Shown one piece after another: positions 7,706 to 16,605 of a DNA stretch of 64,000 nucleotides. Both the position numbers and the translations under genes were made by a program. The stretch is from NCBI GenBank assembly GCA_050246735.1, contig JBFWVM010000025.1:1-64000 (forward strand). Reading direction: 5' to 3'. Numbering within the stretch: position 1 is the first letter of the stretch; each line of letters opens with the position of its first letter. The DNA is from Taklimakanibacter sp050246735. Its GTDB lineage: Bacteria; Pseudomonadota; Alphaproteobacteria; Rhizobiales; Aestuariivirgaceae. Under the pieces are notes generated by a model. It ran no database searches. It was not told the origin of the DNA and saw nothing but the letters and a program-made list of their open reading frames with translations.

Positions 7706-8782
7706 ATGACCAGGTGGCGGGTGGCGGGGATCAATTTCGACCATATGCATATGGGCGACCTGCTGCGGGAGGCGTTCAACCATCCCGATGCGGAGATCGC
7801 CGCGGTCTGCGACCGCAAGGCAGAGCGCATGGCGTCGGCGATCGCCAGCTTCGACATCCCGGACGAGCGGGTGTTCACCGATCTCGACGAATGCCTGGAG
7901 AAGACGAGGCCCGACCTCGCCCTCGTCTGCGCGGCGACCGCGGAGCATGCCGATCATGTCGAGCGGGTGGCGCGGCACAAGGTCCATGTGCTGGTCGAGA
8001 AGCCCTTCGCCACCTCGCTCGCCGAAGCCGACCGCATGATCGCGGCCATGGACGAGGCCGGGCGCAAGCTCGCCGTCAACTGGCCGCTCGCCTGGTATCC
8101 CTGCCACGTCACGACCAAGCGGCTGATCGACGAAGGCGCCATCGGCGACGTCGTCGAGGTGCATTATTACGACGGCAATCGCGGGCCGCTCTATCATCTC
8201 GCCGACAAGGTCGAGGTGACGCCGCAGGAGGTGGAGGCCGCCAAGCCCTCCTCCTGGTGGTACAAGCGCGCGTCCGGCGGCGGCAGCCTTCTCGACTATC
8301 TGGGCTATGGCGTGACGCTCGGCACCTGGTTCCTCGACGGCGAGAAGCCGATCGAGGTCACAAGCGTCGTCGACGAGGCGCCCGGCATCGAGGTCGACCA
8401 GCATTCGGTCACCGTCTGCCGCTATGCGCGCGGCCTGTCGAAGTTCGAGACGCGCTGGGGCACCTTCTCCGATCCGTGGACGCAGCAGCCGCAGCCCAAA
8501 TGCGGCTTCGTCGTGGTCGGCACGCAGGGCACGCTATCGAGCTACGACCATGAGCCGGTCGTGACCATCCAGACCCGCGACCGGCCCGCCCACCGGGCGA
8601 TCGCGGCGGACGTCCTGCCGGCGGGGCGGCGCTCGCCGGTCGAATACATGCTCGAGCGCATCGCCAATGACGGCGACGTCGCCGGACCTCTGTCGCCCGC
8701 CCTGTCGCGGATCGGACAGCAGATCACCGACAGCGCCGTCCTGTCGGCGCGCGAGAAGCGCACCGTGGCGCTCCTCGCATGA
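7706..8782 (+). CDS. Gfo/Idh/MocA-family dehydrogenase
   Basis: 358 residues: N-terminal NAD-binding domain, then the family motif LVEKPFATSL (EKP, ~residue 97) and a C-terminal alpha/beta domain. The usual GxGxxG start is altered to GINFDHMHMGDLL, seen in a subset of the family, so cofactor binding may differ. The start at 7706 follows GGGAGAG; longer in-frame reading upstream lacks a ribosome-binding site. Its stop overlaps the next gene's start by 4 bp (ATGA). MocA, an inositol/inosamine dehydrogenase-type enzyme, belongs to this family, so this protein probably oxidises the demethylated cyclitol or sugar; the substrate is inferred. Confidence 0.85.
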   Translation: MTRWRVAGINFDHMHMGDLLREAFNHPDAEIAAVCDRKAERMASAIASFDIPDERVFTDLDECLEKTRPDLALVCAATAEHADHVERVARHKVHVLVEKPFATSLAEADRMIAAMDEAGRKLAVNWPLAWYPCHVTTKRLIDEGAIGDVVEVHYYDGNRGPLYHLADKVEVTPQEVEAAKPSSWWYKRASGGGSLLDYLGYGVTLGTWFLDGEKPIEVTSVVDEAPGIEVDQHSVTVCRYARGLSKFETRWGTFSDPWTQQPQPKCGFVVVGTQGTLSSYDHEPVVTIQTRDRPAHRAIAADVLPAGRRSPVEYMLERIANDGDVAGPLSPALSRIGQQITDSAVLSAREKRTVALLA

Positions 8783-9897
8783 GCGAGGCGCAGCCTCCCG
8801 GCGAAGACGCCTATGCGCTGGCGACCCGGCCGGCGGCGGCCGTCGCCGCGCCCGATCTCGCCTACCGGCCGCCGCGCGCTAGGTCCTATGCGCCCGGCAT
8901 CGCGCTCGTCGGCGCCGGGGGCATCTCCTTCGCCCATCTCGACGCCTATCGCAAAGCCGGCCTCGACGTCCGGGTCATCTGCAACCGCACGATCGCCAAG
9001 GCCGAGGCGCGGCGCTACCAGTATTTTCCGCAGGCCGAGGCGACGAGCGATCTCGCCGCCGTCCTCGCGCGTCCCGATATCGACATCGTCGACATCACCA
9101 CCCATCCGCGCGAGCGCTATCGCATGATCGAGGCGGCGCTCGATGCCGGCAAGCATGTGCTGTCGCAGAAGCCGTTCGTGCTCGATCTCGACGCCGGCGA
9201 GCGCCTGGCGCGGCTCGCCGAGAGCCGGGGCGTCAGGCTCGCCGTCAACCAGAACGGCCGCTGGGCGCCGCATCTGTCCTATATGCGCGAGGCGGTGCGG
9301 GCCGGGCTCATCGGCGATCTCGTCTCCTGCCATGTCGCGATCCACTGGAACCACGGCTGGATCAAGGGCACGCCCTTCGAGGCGATCGACGATCTCATCT
9401 TCTACGACTTCGCCATCCACTGGTTCGATTTCCTCGCGAGCCTGATCGGCGAGCGCGCGACGTCGGTCTTCGCCCAGCGCGGCCGGGCCGCCGGACAGGA
9501 CGTCAGGCCGCCGCTCCTCGCCGCGGCGCTGGTGCGGTTCGACCGGGGCCAGGCCTCGCTCGTCTTCGACGGCGCCACCCCCTATGGCGCCCGGGACAGC
9601 ACCTACATCGCGGGCACCAGAGGCAGCCTCGCAAGCGTCGGTCCCAATCTCGGCGAGCAGACCGTGACCTTGAGCACGGCCGACGGCGTCGCCACGCCGG
9701 CCCTGAGCGGCAACTGGTTCAACGACGGTTTCGACGGGGCCATGAGCGAACTCGTCTCAGCCATCGAGGACGGCCGCGAGCCGCTCAACGGGGCGCAGGG
9801 CAATCTCGCCAGCCTCGCTCTGGCCTTCGCCGCCATCGCCTCGGCGCATGCGGGCGTTCCCGTGCGGCCCGGCGACGTCCGCCGCCTCGATATATAA
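8779..9897 (+). CDS. second Gfo/Idh/MocA-family dehydrogenase
   Basis: 372 residues. After a ~40-residue Ala/Pro-rich N-terminal extension comes a canonical Rossmann motif IALVGAGGISFAHL, then SQKPFVLDL at the EKP position (Glu replaced by Gln, Lys-Pro kept). The C-terminal region holds WNHGWIKGTPFE and FYDFAIHWFD, where His residues of the active site normally lie. Translationally coupled to the preceding dehydrogenase by a 4-bp overlap and the last gene of the moc-like operon. Two MocA-type enzymes in series suggest successive oxidation steps, or one dehydrogenase and one isomerising partner. Confidence 0.85.
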   Translation: MSEAQPPGEDAYALATRPAAAVAAPDLAYRPPRARSYAPGIALVGAGGISFAHLDAYRKAGLDVRVICNRTIAKAEARRYQYFPQAEATSDLAAVLARPDIDIVDITTHPRERYRMIEAALDAGKHVLSQKPFVLDLDAGERLARLAESRGVRLAVNQNGRWAPHLSYMREAVRAGLIGDLVSCHVAIHWNHGWIKGTPFEAIDDLIFYDFAIHWFDFLASLIGERATSVFAQRGRAAGQDVRPPLLAAALVRFDRGQASLVFDGATPYGARDSTYIAGTRGSLASVGPNLGEQTVTLSTADGVATPALSGNWFNDGFDGAMSELVSAIEDGREPLNGAQGNLASLALAFAAIASAHAGVPVRPGDVRRLDI

Positions 9898-9932
9898 AAA
9901 GCCCTCTCCCGGCTGGCCTTCGGCGCCCTTGC

Positions 9933-10790
9933 TCATGACAGCTCTCCCAGCATCTCCGCCATTTCCGGCATGCCAATCGCTTCGACGTCTTCCGAAAAGG
10001 GATACCGCTCGTTCCCCGAATAGACGACGAAGGAGCGGGCCGGCTGCAGATCGTCGCGCGCGATGTAGAACCCTTTGCTGGATGCCGCGCCGAGCCCTCG
10101 CTTGATCTCAATCGCCCAGGTGCCATGCCTGCCGGGCAATTCGAGGATAAGGTCGATTTCCGCTCCCGCCGAGGTGCGGTAGAAGCCGGCGGTCGTGCGC
10201 GGCGGCGCAGCAGCGAGCAGGTTCTCGATGACGAAGCCCTCCCAACTCGCGCCGACGACCGGATGTCCCGCCACGGCGTTGTCATCTCCGATCCCGAGCA
10301 GGGCATGCACGATGCCGCTGTCTCGCACGTAAACCTCGGGCGACCTCACGAGCCGCTTTCCTGTGTTGGCGTGATATGGACGCAGGCGACGGACGAGCAG
10401 GAGGTCAACCAAAAGATCTATGTAGCTCGTGAGGGTGGGCGCGCTCACCGACAGCCCGGCGGCCAGTTTCGATGCATTGAGAAGGGTGCCCTGCCCGTGG
10501 GCCAGCATCGTCCAAAGCCGTTCGAGCGTTTCGGCCGGAATGCGGCGGCCGAACTGCGCAACATCCCGCTTCAGATAGGTCCGGATGAAGTCGCGACGGA
10601 ATGCGAAGCTGGCCTCGTCGCTGTCGGAGAGAAAGCTGTCCGGGAAGCTGCCGCGTATCCAGAGATTGTTGACGTTTTCACTGGTCCCGCCGACTTCAAG
10701 GATGTCGAGCGGCTCCATTTCCACATACTCCATTCGGCCGGCGAGACTTTCGCCGGACTGCCTGAGAAGGTCGATCGGGGCGTGCCCGCG
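9933..10790 (-). pseudogene. N-terminally truncated ATP-binding protein (DUF4143 part only)
   Basis: The frame encodes the second half of the AAA_14-DUF4143 family: the motif LLRQSGESLAGR at the end of the ATPase domain, then the winged-helix part (TLLNASKLAAGLSVSAPTLTSYIDLL) and the C-terminal nuclease-like domain ending DLILELP...WAIEIKRG. The first ~125 residues with Walker A and B are missing; upstream of 10790 the frame runs into unrelated sequence and the divergent ligase gene begins at 10835. No start codon exists before the ATG at 10733, so at most a 266-residue fragment could be made. It is a decayed accessory gene. Confidence 0.75.
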
Positions 10791-10834
10791 GTTTTCAACT
10801 GAACCATATCCCGGGCGGGCCGTTTCCGTAACGC

Positions 10835-11857
10835 ATGGCGAAATTCCCTCTCCCGCTCGCGACGCGGCCGATGGAGGCGCGCACCGCGTTCCGCCTGCCG
10901 CGGGAGGACGGCCCCTGGCAGTACGAACCCAAATGGGACGGCTTCCGGTGCCTCGCCTTCAAATCCGGCAGCGCGGTCGAACTGCGCGGCAAGTCCGGCA
11001 AGCCGCTCGGGCGGTTCTTTCCCGAGGTCGTGAACCTGCTCGAGGAGGTGCCGGCGAAGCAGTTCGTGATCGACGGCGAGCTCGTTATCGAGATCGGCGG
11101 GCGGATCGCCTTCGACGCGCTGCAGATGCGTCTGCATCCGGCCGAGAGCCGGATCCGCAAGCTCGCCGGCGAGACGCCGGCGCGGCTGATCGTCTTCGAC
11201 ATGCTGGCCGACGCCGCGGGACGGCCGGTCCTGGAGCGGCCGCTCGCCGAGAGACGCAAGGCGCTCGCGGCCTTCATGAAGACGGCGGGCGTGCGCAGGA
11301 AGCTCGTCCTTTCGCCGGCGACCACCGCCATCGCCAGGGCCGAAGCCTGGCTCGAGGACGACGAAGGCGCGACCGACGGCGTCGTCGCCAAGAAGCTGGC
11401 CGAGCCCTATGCGCCGGGCGAGCGCGACATGGTCAAGGTGAAGAGGTTGCGCAGCGCCGACTGCGTGGTGGGCGGCTTCCGCTATCTGGCGAAGCGGCGG
11501 CAGGTGGGCTCGCTGCTCCTCGGCCTCTATGACGGGGAGGGCCGGCTCAACCATGTCGGCTTCACCTCGACGATCGGCAACGAGGAGCGGCCCGCCCTGA
11601 CGCGCAAGCTCGAGAGCCTCCGCGCGCCGCCCGGCTTCACCGGCGACAGACCGGGCGGGCCGAGCCGCTGGAGCACCGCGCGCAGCGCCGACTGGCAGCC
11701 CTTGCGGCCCGAGCTCGTCGCGGAGGTGAGATTCGACCACGTCACCGCCGGGCGCTTCCGGCACGGCACGACATTCATCCGCTGGCGCCCCGACAAGGCG
11801 CCCCGGCAATGCACCTGCGACCAGCTCTCGCCGCCGGCGGCCGACGTCGGATCGTGA
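10835..11857 (+). CDS. ATP-dependent DNA ligase (LigC type)
   Basis: 340 residues. The adenylation motif I is EPKWDGFR (Lys ~33), with RGKSGKPL, DGELVI, RLIVFDMLA and TDGVVAKKL as later nucleotidyltransferase motifs and a C-terminal OB-fold beginning around VKVKRLRSADCVVGG. Length equals a stand-alone ligase core; there is no polymerase or nuclease domain as in full LigD. Rhizobiales often carry such ligases in addition to NAD-dependent LigA, with roles in stationary-phase or Ku-linked repair. No ku gene is visible in the window. Convergent with the paoC-like gene across 194 bp of repeats. Confidence 0.9.
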   Translation: MAKFPLPLATRPMEARTAFRLPREDGPWQYEPKWDGFRCLAFKSGSAVELRGKSGKPLGRFFPEVVNLLEEVPAKQFVIDGELVIEIGGRIAFDALQMRLHPAESRIRKLAGETPARLIVFDMLADAAGRPVLERPLAERRKALAAFMKTAGVRRKLVLSPATTAIARAEAWLEDDEGATDGVVAKKLAEPYAPGERDMVKVKRLRSADCVVGGFRYLAKRRQVGSLLLGLYDGEGRLNHVGFTSTIGNEERPALTRKLESLRAPPGFTGDRPGGPSRWSTARSADWQPLRPELVAEVRFDHVTAGRFRHGTTFIRWRPDKAPRQCTCDQLSPPAADVGS

Positions 11858-11905
11858 ACGGTTCTGTCCGTCATCACCGGGCGCCACACCGCCGTTGCAC
11901 GGATG

Positions 11906-11936
11906 GGCTGGATGGCCGCCTCAAGGGCGGCCATGA
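11906..11936. repeat. palindromic intergenic repeat, copy 1
   Basis: A 31-bp unit whose core pairs ATGGCCGCC (11912-11920) with GGCGGCCAT (11926-11934) around a TCAAG loop. An identical 31-bp copy lies exactly 100 bp to the right. It sits between convergent genes and could act as a bidirectional terminator or REP-like element. Confidence 0.75.
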
Positions 11937-12005
11937 CGAGTGGGAGAGAGCGGGGCTCGACCCGGCCGTCGGATGTCGATCTTGCAACAGCCGTTTGTGC
12001 GGATA

Positions 12006-12036
12006 GGCTGGATGGCCGCCTCAAGGGCGGCCATGA
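12006..12036. repeat. palindromic intergenic repeat, copy 2
   Basis: Same 31 bp as copy 1 in the same orientation. Arms at 12012-12020 and 12026-12034. It ends 15 bp before the stop codon of the molybdopterin subunit gene. Confidence 0.75.
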
Positions 12037-12051
12037 GGGGTTTGCCAGTCC

Positions 12052-14301
12052 CTAGAGAAGCTTCTCGATGCGGATCGGGAGATCGCGGATGCGCCTGCCG
12101 GTGGCGTGATAGACCGCGTTGGCGACCGCGGCGGCCGTGCCGACATTGCCCAGCTCGCCGAGGCCCTTGACGCCCGCCGGGTTCACCTTCCCGTCCTCCT
12201 CGGGCAGCAGGATGACCTCCACCTCGTCGATGTCGGCGTTCACCGGCACCAGATAGTCGGCGAGGTTGTCGTTGATGTAGCGGGCGTTGCGCGGGTCGAT
12301 CTCGGTCGCCTCGTGCAGAGCCGAGGAGATGCCCCAGATCATGCCGCCCATCAGCTGGCTGCGCGCGGTGCGCGGGTTCATGATGCGGCCGGCGGCGAAG
12401 GCGCCGACCATGCGCGGCACGCGGATGACGCGGGTGCGCCGATGCACCCGGACCTCGACGAATTCCGCGCCGAAAGCGAACATGGTGCTCTTTTCCCCCG
12501 GCCCGCCGGTGAACTTGAGCCTGCCGGCATACATGTCGGCGAGCACCGTCGGCTCGAGCCCATCGGGCAGATACTCGCCATATTCCTCGATGGCGCCGAG
12601 GCCCAGCTCGCCGAAGGCCTGCTTCAAGGTCTTGCTCTCGTTCTCGAAGACGAGGAGTCCATCCTTGAGCGCGAAGGAGTCCGGCGGCTTGTTGCCGGCA
12701 AGCCTTCTCACGATCGCATCGCAGGCGATCCTGACGGCGGAACAGCTGCTCGCGGTGGTGACCGAGCCGCCGGCGACCGGCCCCGGCGGCAGGTCCGAGC
12801 GGCCGAGCTCCACCGTCACCTTCTCGATCGGAACGGCCAGCATGTCGGCGGCCTGCTGGCCGATGACCGTATAGGCGCCGGTGCCAACATCCTGGGAGGC
12901 GATCTGGACGCGGACCTTGCCGTCGGCGGCGAGGCGCACGCGGGCCGCGGCGGGCGCCATCTGGGTCGGATAGGTGGCCATGGCGCAACCCAGGCCGACG
13001 AGCCAGTCGCCGTCGGTCATGGCGCCGATCCCGGGCCTGCGCGTCTCCCAGCCGAAGGCCTTCGCCGCCGCATCGAAGCACTGCATCAGCGAGCGGCTGG
13101 TGTAGGGGGCGCCATTGACGGGATTGACCATGGTGTCGTTGCGGCGGCGCAACTCGACCGGATCGAGACCCACCATATAGGACAGCTCGTCGATCGCCGA
13201 TTCGAGCGCGTAGATATAGGGGACTTCCGGCGGCGAGCGCATGAAGCCCGGCGTGTTGCGGTCGGCCTTGGCGATGTTCACCCGGGTCAGCACGTTGGGG
13301 ATGCCGTACATGGCGACCGAATTCTGGCTGCCGGCCACGACATAGTCGTCGCTGCGCGACGACAGCTCCCAGGATTCATGGCCATAGGCGGCGATACGGC
13401 CGTCGCGCGCGGCACCGAGCCTGATCCGGTGGCGGGTCTCGGCCCGGTAGGTCGCGGTGGTGAAGCCCTGGTCGCGGGTGACCACGAGCCTGACCGGGCG
13501 GGCGAGGAGCTTCGCGGCCAGAGCGACGAGGGCGGTGCGCGGCGTGATCGAGCCCTTCGATCCGAAGGCGCCGCCGATATAGGGCGAGTGCACCTCGATC
13601 GCCCCGGCATCCATGCCCAGCTCGCGCGCCAGCCCGTTCTGCAGGCCGACCACCCACTGGCTCGGCTCGTGCACGATGAGGGTCGCGCCGTCCCAGCGGC
13701 AGGTGGTCGAGAAGAGCTCGATCGGATTGTGGTGCTGCGTCGGCGTCCGATAGACGAAGTCGAGCTTCACCTCCGCCTCCCGGAAGGCGGCGTCGAAATC
13801 GCCGGCTTTCGGGTCCTTGTGCTGCGGCACGCGGCCCTCGGCCCGGACGAGCTCGACTCCGGGCGCATCGAAGCCGGGGGCCGGCTGCTCTTCCTCGTAT
13901 CGGACCGTGACGGCGTCGGCCGCCTCGCGCGCCGTTTCGAGGCTTTCGGCCACCACGAGAGCGACGATCTCGCCTTCATGGTCGATGCGGTCGGAGCCGA
14001 GAGGCGGCTTGGCGGTCGCCGCCTCGCCGCCGGCGCCGAAGAAGGCGAACTCGCCGAGCGACGGGCGATTCTCATGCGTCATGACGTGAAGCACGCCGGG
14101 GACCGCGCTCGCCTTCCGCGTATCGATGGCGGCGATGCGGCCGCGCGCGATGGCGCTGGTGACGAGCCAGCCATGGGCCAGGCCGTCGGCGGGAAAATCG
14201 GCGGCATAGGGCGCCATGCCGGTCACCTTCAGGCGCCCGTCGATGCGCGGCTCGGGGCGGCCCATATTGCGGTCGGGAGCGGGAGCGGCTCTGATCGCCA
14301 T
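12052..14301 (-). CDS. paoC: xanthine dehydrogenase family molybdopterin-binding subunit (PaoC-like)
   Basis: 749 residues. Large molybdenum-cofactor subunit of a three-part aldehyde oxidoreductase. Landmarks: RIDGRLKVTGMAPYAADF at the N-terminus, QHHNPIELF, YIGGAFGSKG, GFMRSPPEVPYIYALESAIDEL, QDVGTGAYTVIGQ and the C-terminal VKGLGELGNVG containing the catalytic Glu. It follows the FAD and iron-sulfur subunits in one operon; ATG 14301 is one base after the TGA of the FAD gene. By family it oxidises aromatic or aliphatic aldehydes. No XdhC/PaoD-type maturation gene is adjacent. Symbol given by similarity of the complete three-gene set to paoABC. Confidence 0.88.
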   Translation of the reverse strand: MAIRAAPAPDRNMGRPEPRIDGRLKVTGMAPYAADFPADGLAHGWLVTSAIARGRIAAIDTRKASAVPGVLHVMTHENRPSLGEFAFFGAGGEAATAKPPLGSDRIDHEGEIVALVVAESLETAREAADAVTVRYEEEQPAPGFDAPGVELVRAEGRVPQHKDPKAGDFDAAFREAEVKLDFVYRTPTQHHNPIELFSTTCRWDGATLIVHEPSQWVVGLQNGLARELGMDAGAIEVHSPYIGGAFGSKGSITPRTALVALAAKLLARPVRLVVTRDQGFTTATYRAETRHRIRLGAARDGRIAAYGHESWELSSRSDDYVVAGSQNSVAMYGIPNVLTRVNIAKADRNTPGFMRSPPEVPYIYALESAIDELSYMVGLDPVELRRRNDTMVNPVNGAPYTSRSLMQCFDAAAKAFGWETRRPGIGAMTDGDWLVGLGCAMATYPTQMAPAAARVRLAADGKVRVQIASQDVGTGAYTVIGQQAADMLAVPIEKVTVELGRSDLPPGPVAGGSVTTASSCSAVRIACDAIVRRLAGNKPPDSFALKDGLLVFENESKTLKQAFGELGLGAIEEYGEYLPDGLEPTVLADMYAGRLKFTGGPGEKSTMFAFGAEFVEVRVHRRTRVIRVPRMVGAFAAGRIMNPRTARSQLMGGMIWGISSALHEATEIDPRNARYINDNLADYLVPVNADIDEVEVILLPEEDGKVNPAGVKGLGELGNVGTAAAVANAVYHATGRRIRDLPIRIEKLL

Positions 14302-14302
14302 G

Positions 14303-15283
14303 TCAGACCTCCAGGGCCCTGGCGCGCAGGAGCGCTTCGACCAGAGTACGTTTGCCGAGCGCGACCTTGAAGCCATTATGGGCGAGCGGGCGCGCATCCC
14401 TGAAGGCGATCTCGGCTGCGGCCCCGGCCCTGGCCTGGGTGAGGCCGGCGCCGAGCAGCACCTGCTCCGCTTCCGGCGCGCGCCACGGCCGGTAGGCGAC
14501 GCCGCCCAGGGCGATGCGGGCATCGCTCACTCCGCCGCTTTCGTCGAGGGTCAGCGCGACCGCCGCGGAGGCGGCCGCGAACTCATAGGATTCGCGGTCC
14601 CTCACCTTGAGATAGAGCGAGCGGCGGAAATCCGCGGCGGGCAGGAAGACGGCGGTGACGATCTCGTCTTCCGCAAGGACCGTCTCGCGATGCGGGCCGT
14701 CGGCGACGGGGCGGTGGAATCCGGCGAAGGGAATGCGCCTCGTTCCGCCGCGGCGCGCCGTCTCGACATGGCCGCCGACGGCGATCAGCGCCTGCGCGAA
14801 ATCGCCGGGATAGGCCGCCACGCAGTCGTCGCTGGTGCCGAGGACCGCATGCATGCGGTTGACGCCGTCGCGGGCGCTGCAGCCGCTGCCCGGGCGGCGC
14901 TTGTTGCAGCTCGCATAGCTGATGTCGCGGAAATAGGGGCAGCGGGTGCGCTGCAGGATATTGCCGCCGATGGTCGCCATGTTGCGGAGCTGCTGGCTGG
15001 CGGCGAGGGTGAGCGACTGGGCGACGAGCGGGTAGCCGCCCGCGATCAGGGAATGCTCGGCGGCGTCGGCCATGGTGACGAGCGCCCCGATCCGGACGCC
15101 GCCTTCGGTCTCAACGATCTCGCGCAGGCCCGGCAGGTCGAGGGCCGCCAGATCGACCACCGCGGCCGGCGTCTCGACATTGAGCTTCATGAGATCGATG
15201 AGTGTGGTGCCGCCGGCGAGAAACCTGCTTCCCGAAGCGATCGGGGCGGTGCCGTCGTGGCGCAGATAGGTGAAGGGCCGCAT
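14303..15283 (-). CDS. paoB: xanthine dehydrogenase family FAD-binding subunit (PaoB-like)
   Basis: 326 residues. The FAD-binding motif FLAGGTTLIDLMKLNVETP (~18-36) and ATIGGNILQRTRCPYFRD (~112) are typical. Unlike plain XdhA-type proteins it has a Cys-rich insertion CPYFRD-ISYASCNKRRPGSGC after the GGN motif, the feature of PaoB/hydroxybenzoyl-CoA reductase-like subunits that bind an extra [4Fe-4S] cluster. The start ATG at 15283 is 2 bp after the upstream stop. Transfers electrons from the iron-sulfur subunit to FAD. Confidence 0.88.
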   Translation of the reverse strand: MRPFTYLRHDGTAPIASGSRFLAGGTTLIDLMKLNVETPAAVVDLAALDLPGLREIVETEGGVRIGALVTMADAAEHSLIAGGYPLVAQSLTLAASQQLRNMATIGGNILQRTRCPYFRDISYASCNKRRPGSGCSARDGVNRMHAVLGTSDDCVAAYPGDFAQALIAVGGHVETARRGGTRRIPFAGFHRPVADGPHRETVLAEDEIVTAVFLPAADFRRSLYLKVRDRESYEFAAASAAVALTLDESGGVSDARIALGGVAYRPWRAPEAEQVLLGAGLTQARAGAAAEIAFRDARPLAHNGFKVALGKRTLVEALLRARALEV

Positions 15284-15285
15284 GG

Positions 15286-15888
15286 TCAGCTCTCCGTGCG
15301 CTGCCGGGCATCGATGATCGCATCGACGATATTGGGATAGGCGGCACAGCGGCAGATGTTGCCGCTCATGAATTCGCGGATCGAGGCGCGGCTCCCGGCC
15401 GCCCCCCTGTCGATACAGGCGACGGCCGACATGATCTGGCCCGGCGTGCAATAGCCGCATTGGAAGGCGTCGTGGCGGATGAAGGCCTCCTGCATCGGAT
15501 GAAGCTTCTCCTGGGCGCCGGCCAGGTCCTCGATGGTGCGGATCTCCCTGCCAGCCGCGGCATGAGCGAGGGTGAGGCAGGACAGCGCGGTCTTGCCGTC
15601 GACGTGAACCGTGCAGGCGCCGCACTGGCCATGGTCGCAGCCCTTCTTGGTGCCGGTCAGGCCGATATGCTCGCGCAGCACGTCGAGCAGCGTGGTGCGG
15701 CTGTCGAGATCGAGATGATGGGTCTGGCCGTTCACGCTGAGGGAGACCGGCAACCGCGCCCTGGCATCGGCAGTGACCGCGGGTGCGCCGGCGGCGTCGC
15801 CTCCTTTCAGCAGGGGGAGAGCGGCACCCGAGGCGGTTCCCGTCAAAAGCGCGCGTCGGCTCATGAATGGCGACTGTTGCTGCGGCAT
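15286..15888 (-). CDS. paoA: [2Fe-2S] subunit of aldehyde oxidoreductase with Tat signal (PaoA-like)
   Basis: 200 residues. The N-terminus carries a twin-arginine signal (SRRALLTGTASGAALPLL), so the complex is probably exported folded to the periplasm, as for E. coli PaoABC. The plant-type cluster ligands are CDHGQCGAC...C (~95) and the second cluster has CGYC...CRC (~145 and ~178). The start at 15888 is chosen for the complete signal; MSRR eight codons later is possible. First gene of the operon paoA-paoB-paoC. Rest of the 141-bp upstream gap holds its promoter, not recognised in detail. Confidence 0.88.
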   Translation of the reverse strand: MPQQQSPFMSRRALLTGTASGAALPLLKGGDAAGAPAVTADARARLPVSLSVNGQTHHLDLDSRTTLLDVLREHIGLTGTKKGCDHGQCGACTVHVDGKTALSCLTLAHAAAGREIRTIEDLAGAQEKLHPMQEAFIRHDAFQCGYCTPGQIMSAVACIDRGAAGSRASIREFMSGNICRCAAYPNIVDAIIDARQRTES

Positions 15889-16029
15889 CGTGGAGATCAA
15901 TGGCCGCCGGCGATGAAGGTTCCTATGGGTCTTCGCGCAAATTCCGATGCCGGGGACGCCGCGGGAGGCCATGACGTCCTTGGAGCGGAAAGGATGGCTT
16001 CCCACATAGCGCGCAGGCGAGTCGAGACG

Positions 16030-16605
16030 ATGAACGATGCTTCGAGCCTCTTTCCGCTTCCGCTGGGCGGCCCGTCCGGGCTGCGCTACGAGGCCGATTT
16101 CATCTCGCGCGACGAGGAGCGACACCTCATCGCGCAGGTCGGCGCGCTGCCGCTCCAGCCCTTCCAGTTCGGCGCCTATAAGGGCAAGCGCCGGGTGGCC
16201 TCCTTCGGCTGGCGCTATGATTACGGCGAGCGCCGGCTCGAGCAGGCGGAAGACATTCCCGACTGGCTTCGGCCCTTCATCGCGCGGATCGAGACCTTCG
16301 CCGGGCCGGCAAGCGGACCCATCCGCCAGGTCCTGTGCACCGAATATGACGAAGGCGTCGGCATAGGCTGGCATCGCGACAAGCCGCATTTCGACGAGGT
16401 CTTCGGCCTGTCGCTTGCGTCAGCGTGCAGGTTCCGCTTCCGCCGTCCGGCCGGCAAGGGCTGGGAGCGCTTCACGCTCGCCGCCGAGCCGCGGTCTCTT
16501 TATATGATGTCGGGAGAGGCGCGGAGCCGATGGGAACACAGCATCCCGGCGGTCGAGGCGCGGCGCTGCTCCATCACGTTCAGATCGATGCGCAAGACAG
16601 GCTAG
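16030..16605 (+). CDS. AlkB-like Fe(II)/2-oxoglutarate-dependent dioxygenase
   Basis: 191 residues. The double-stranded beta-helix fold is shown by the metal motif WHRDKPHF (His-x-Asp) and the distal SRWEHSIPAVEARRCSITFRS, where His and the two Arg residues bind iron and 2-oxoglutarate. VLCTEYDEGVGIGWHRD is the family signature. Such proteins repair alkylated nucleic acids or demethylate other substrates. Its TAG stop sits in a CTAG shared tail-to-tail with the next, minus-strand gene. Confidence 0.88.
   Translation: MNDASSLFPLPLGGPSGLRYEADFISRDEERHLIAQVGALPLQPFQFGAYKGKRRVASFGWRYDYGERRLEQAEDIPDWLRPFIARIETFAGPASGPIRQVLCTEYDEGVGIGWHRDKPHFDEVFGLSLASACRFRFRRPAGKGWERFTLAAEPRSLYMMSGEARSRWEHSIPAVEARRCSITFRSMRKTG

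Noticed and set aside
11906..12036. CRISPR array
   Set aside because: Only two repeat units, palindromic, 69 bp apart, no cas genes; better explained as intergenic palindromic elements.
12106..14370. Very long plus-strand open frame opposite the molybdopterin subunit gene
   Set aside because: Composition is the Arg/Gly/Asp/His-rich pattern of an antisense frame in GC-rich coding DNA. The minus-strand gene has full family motifs.
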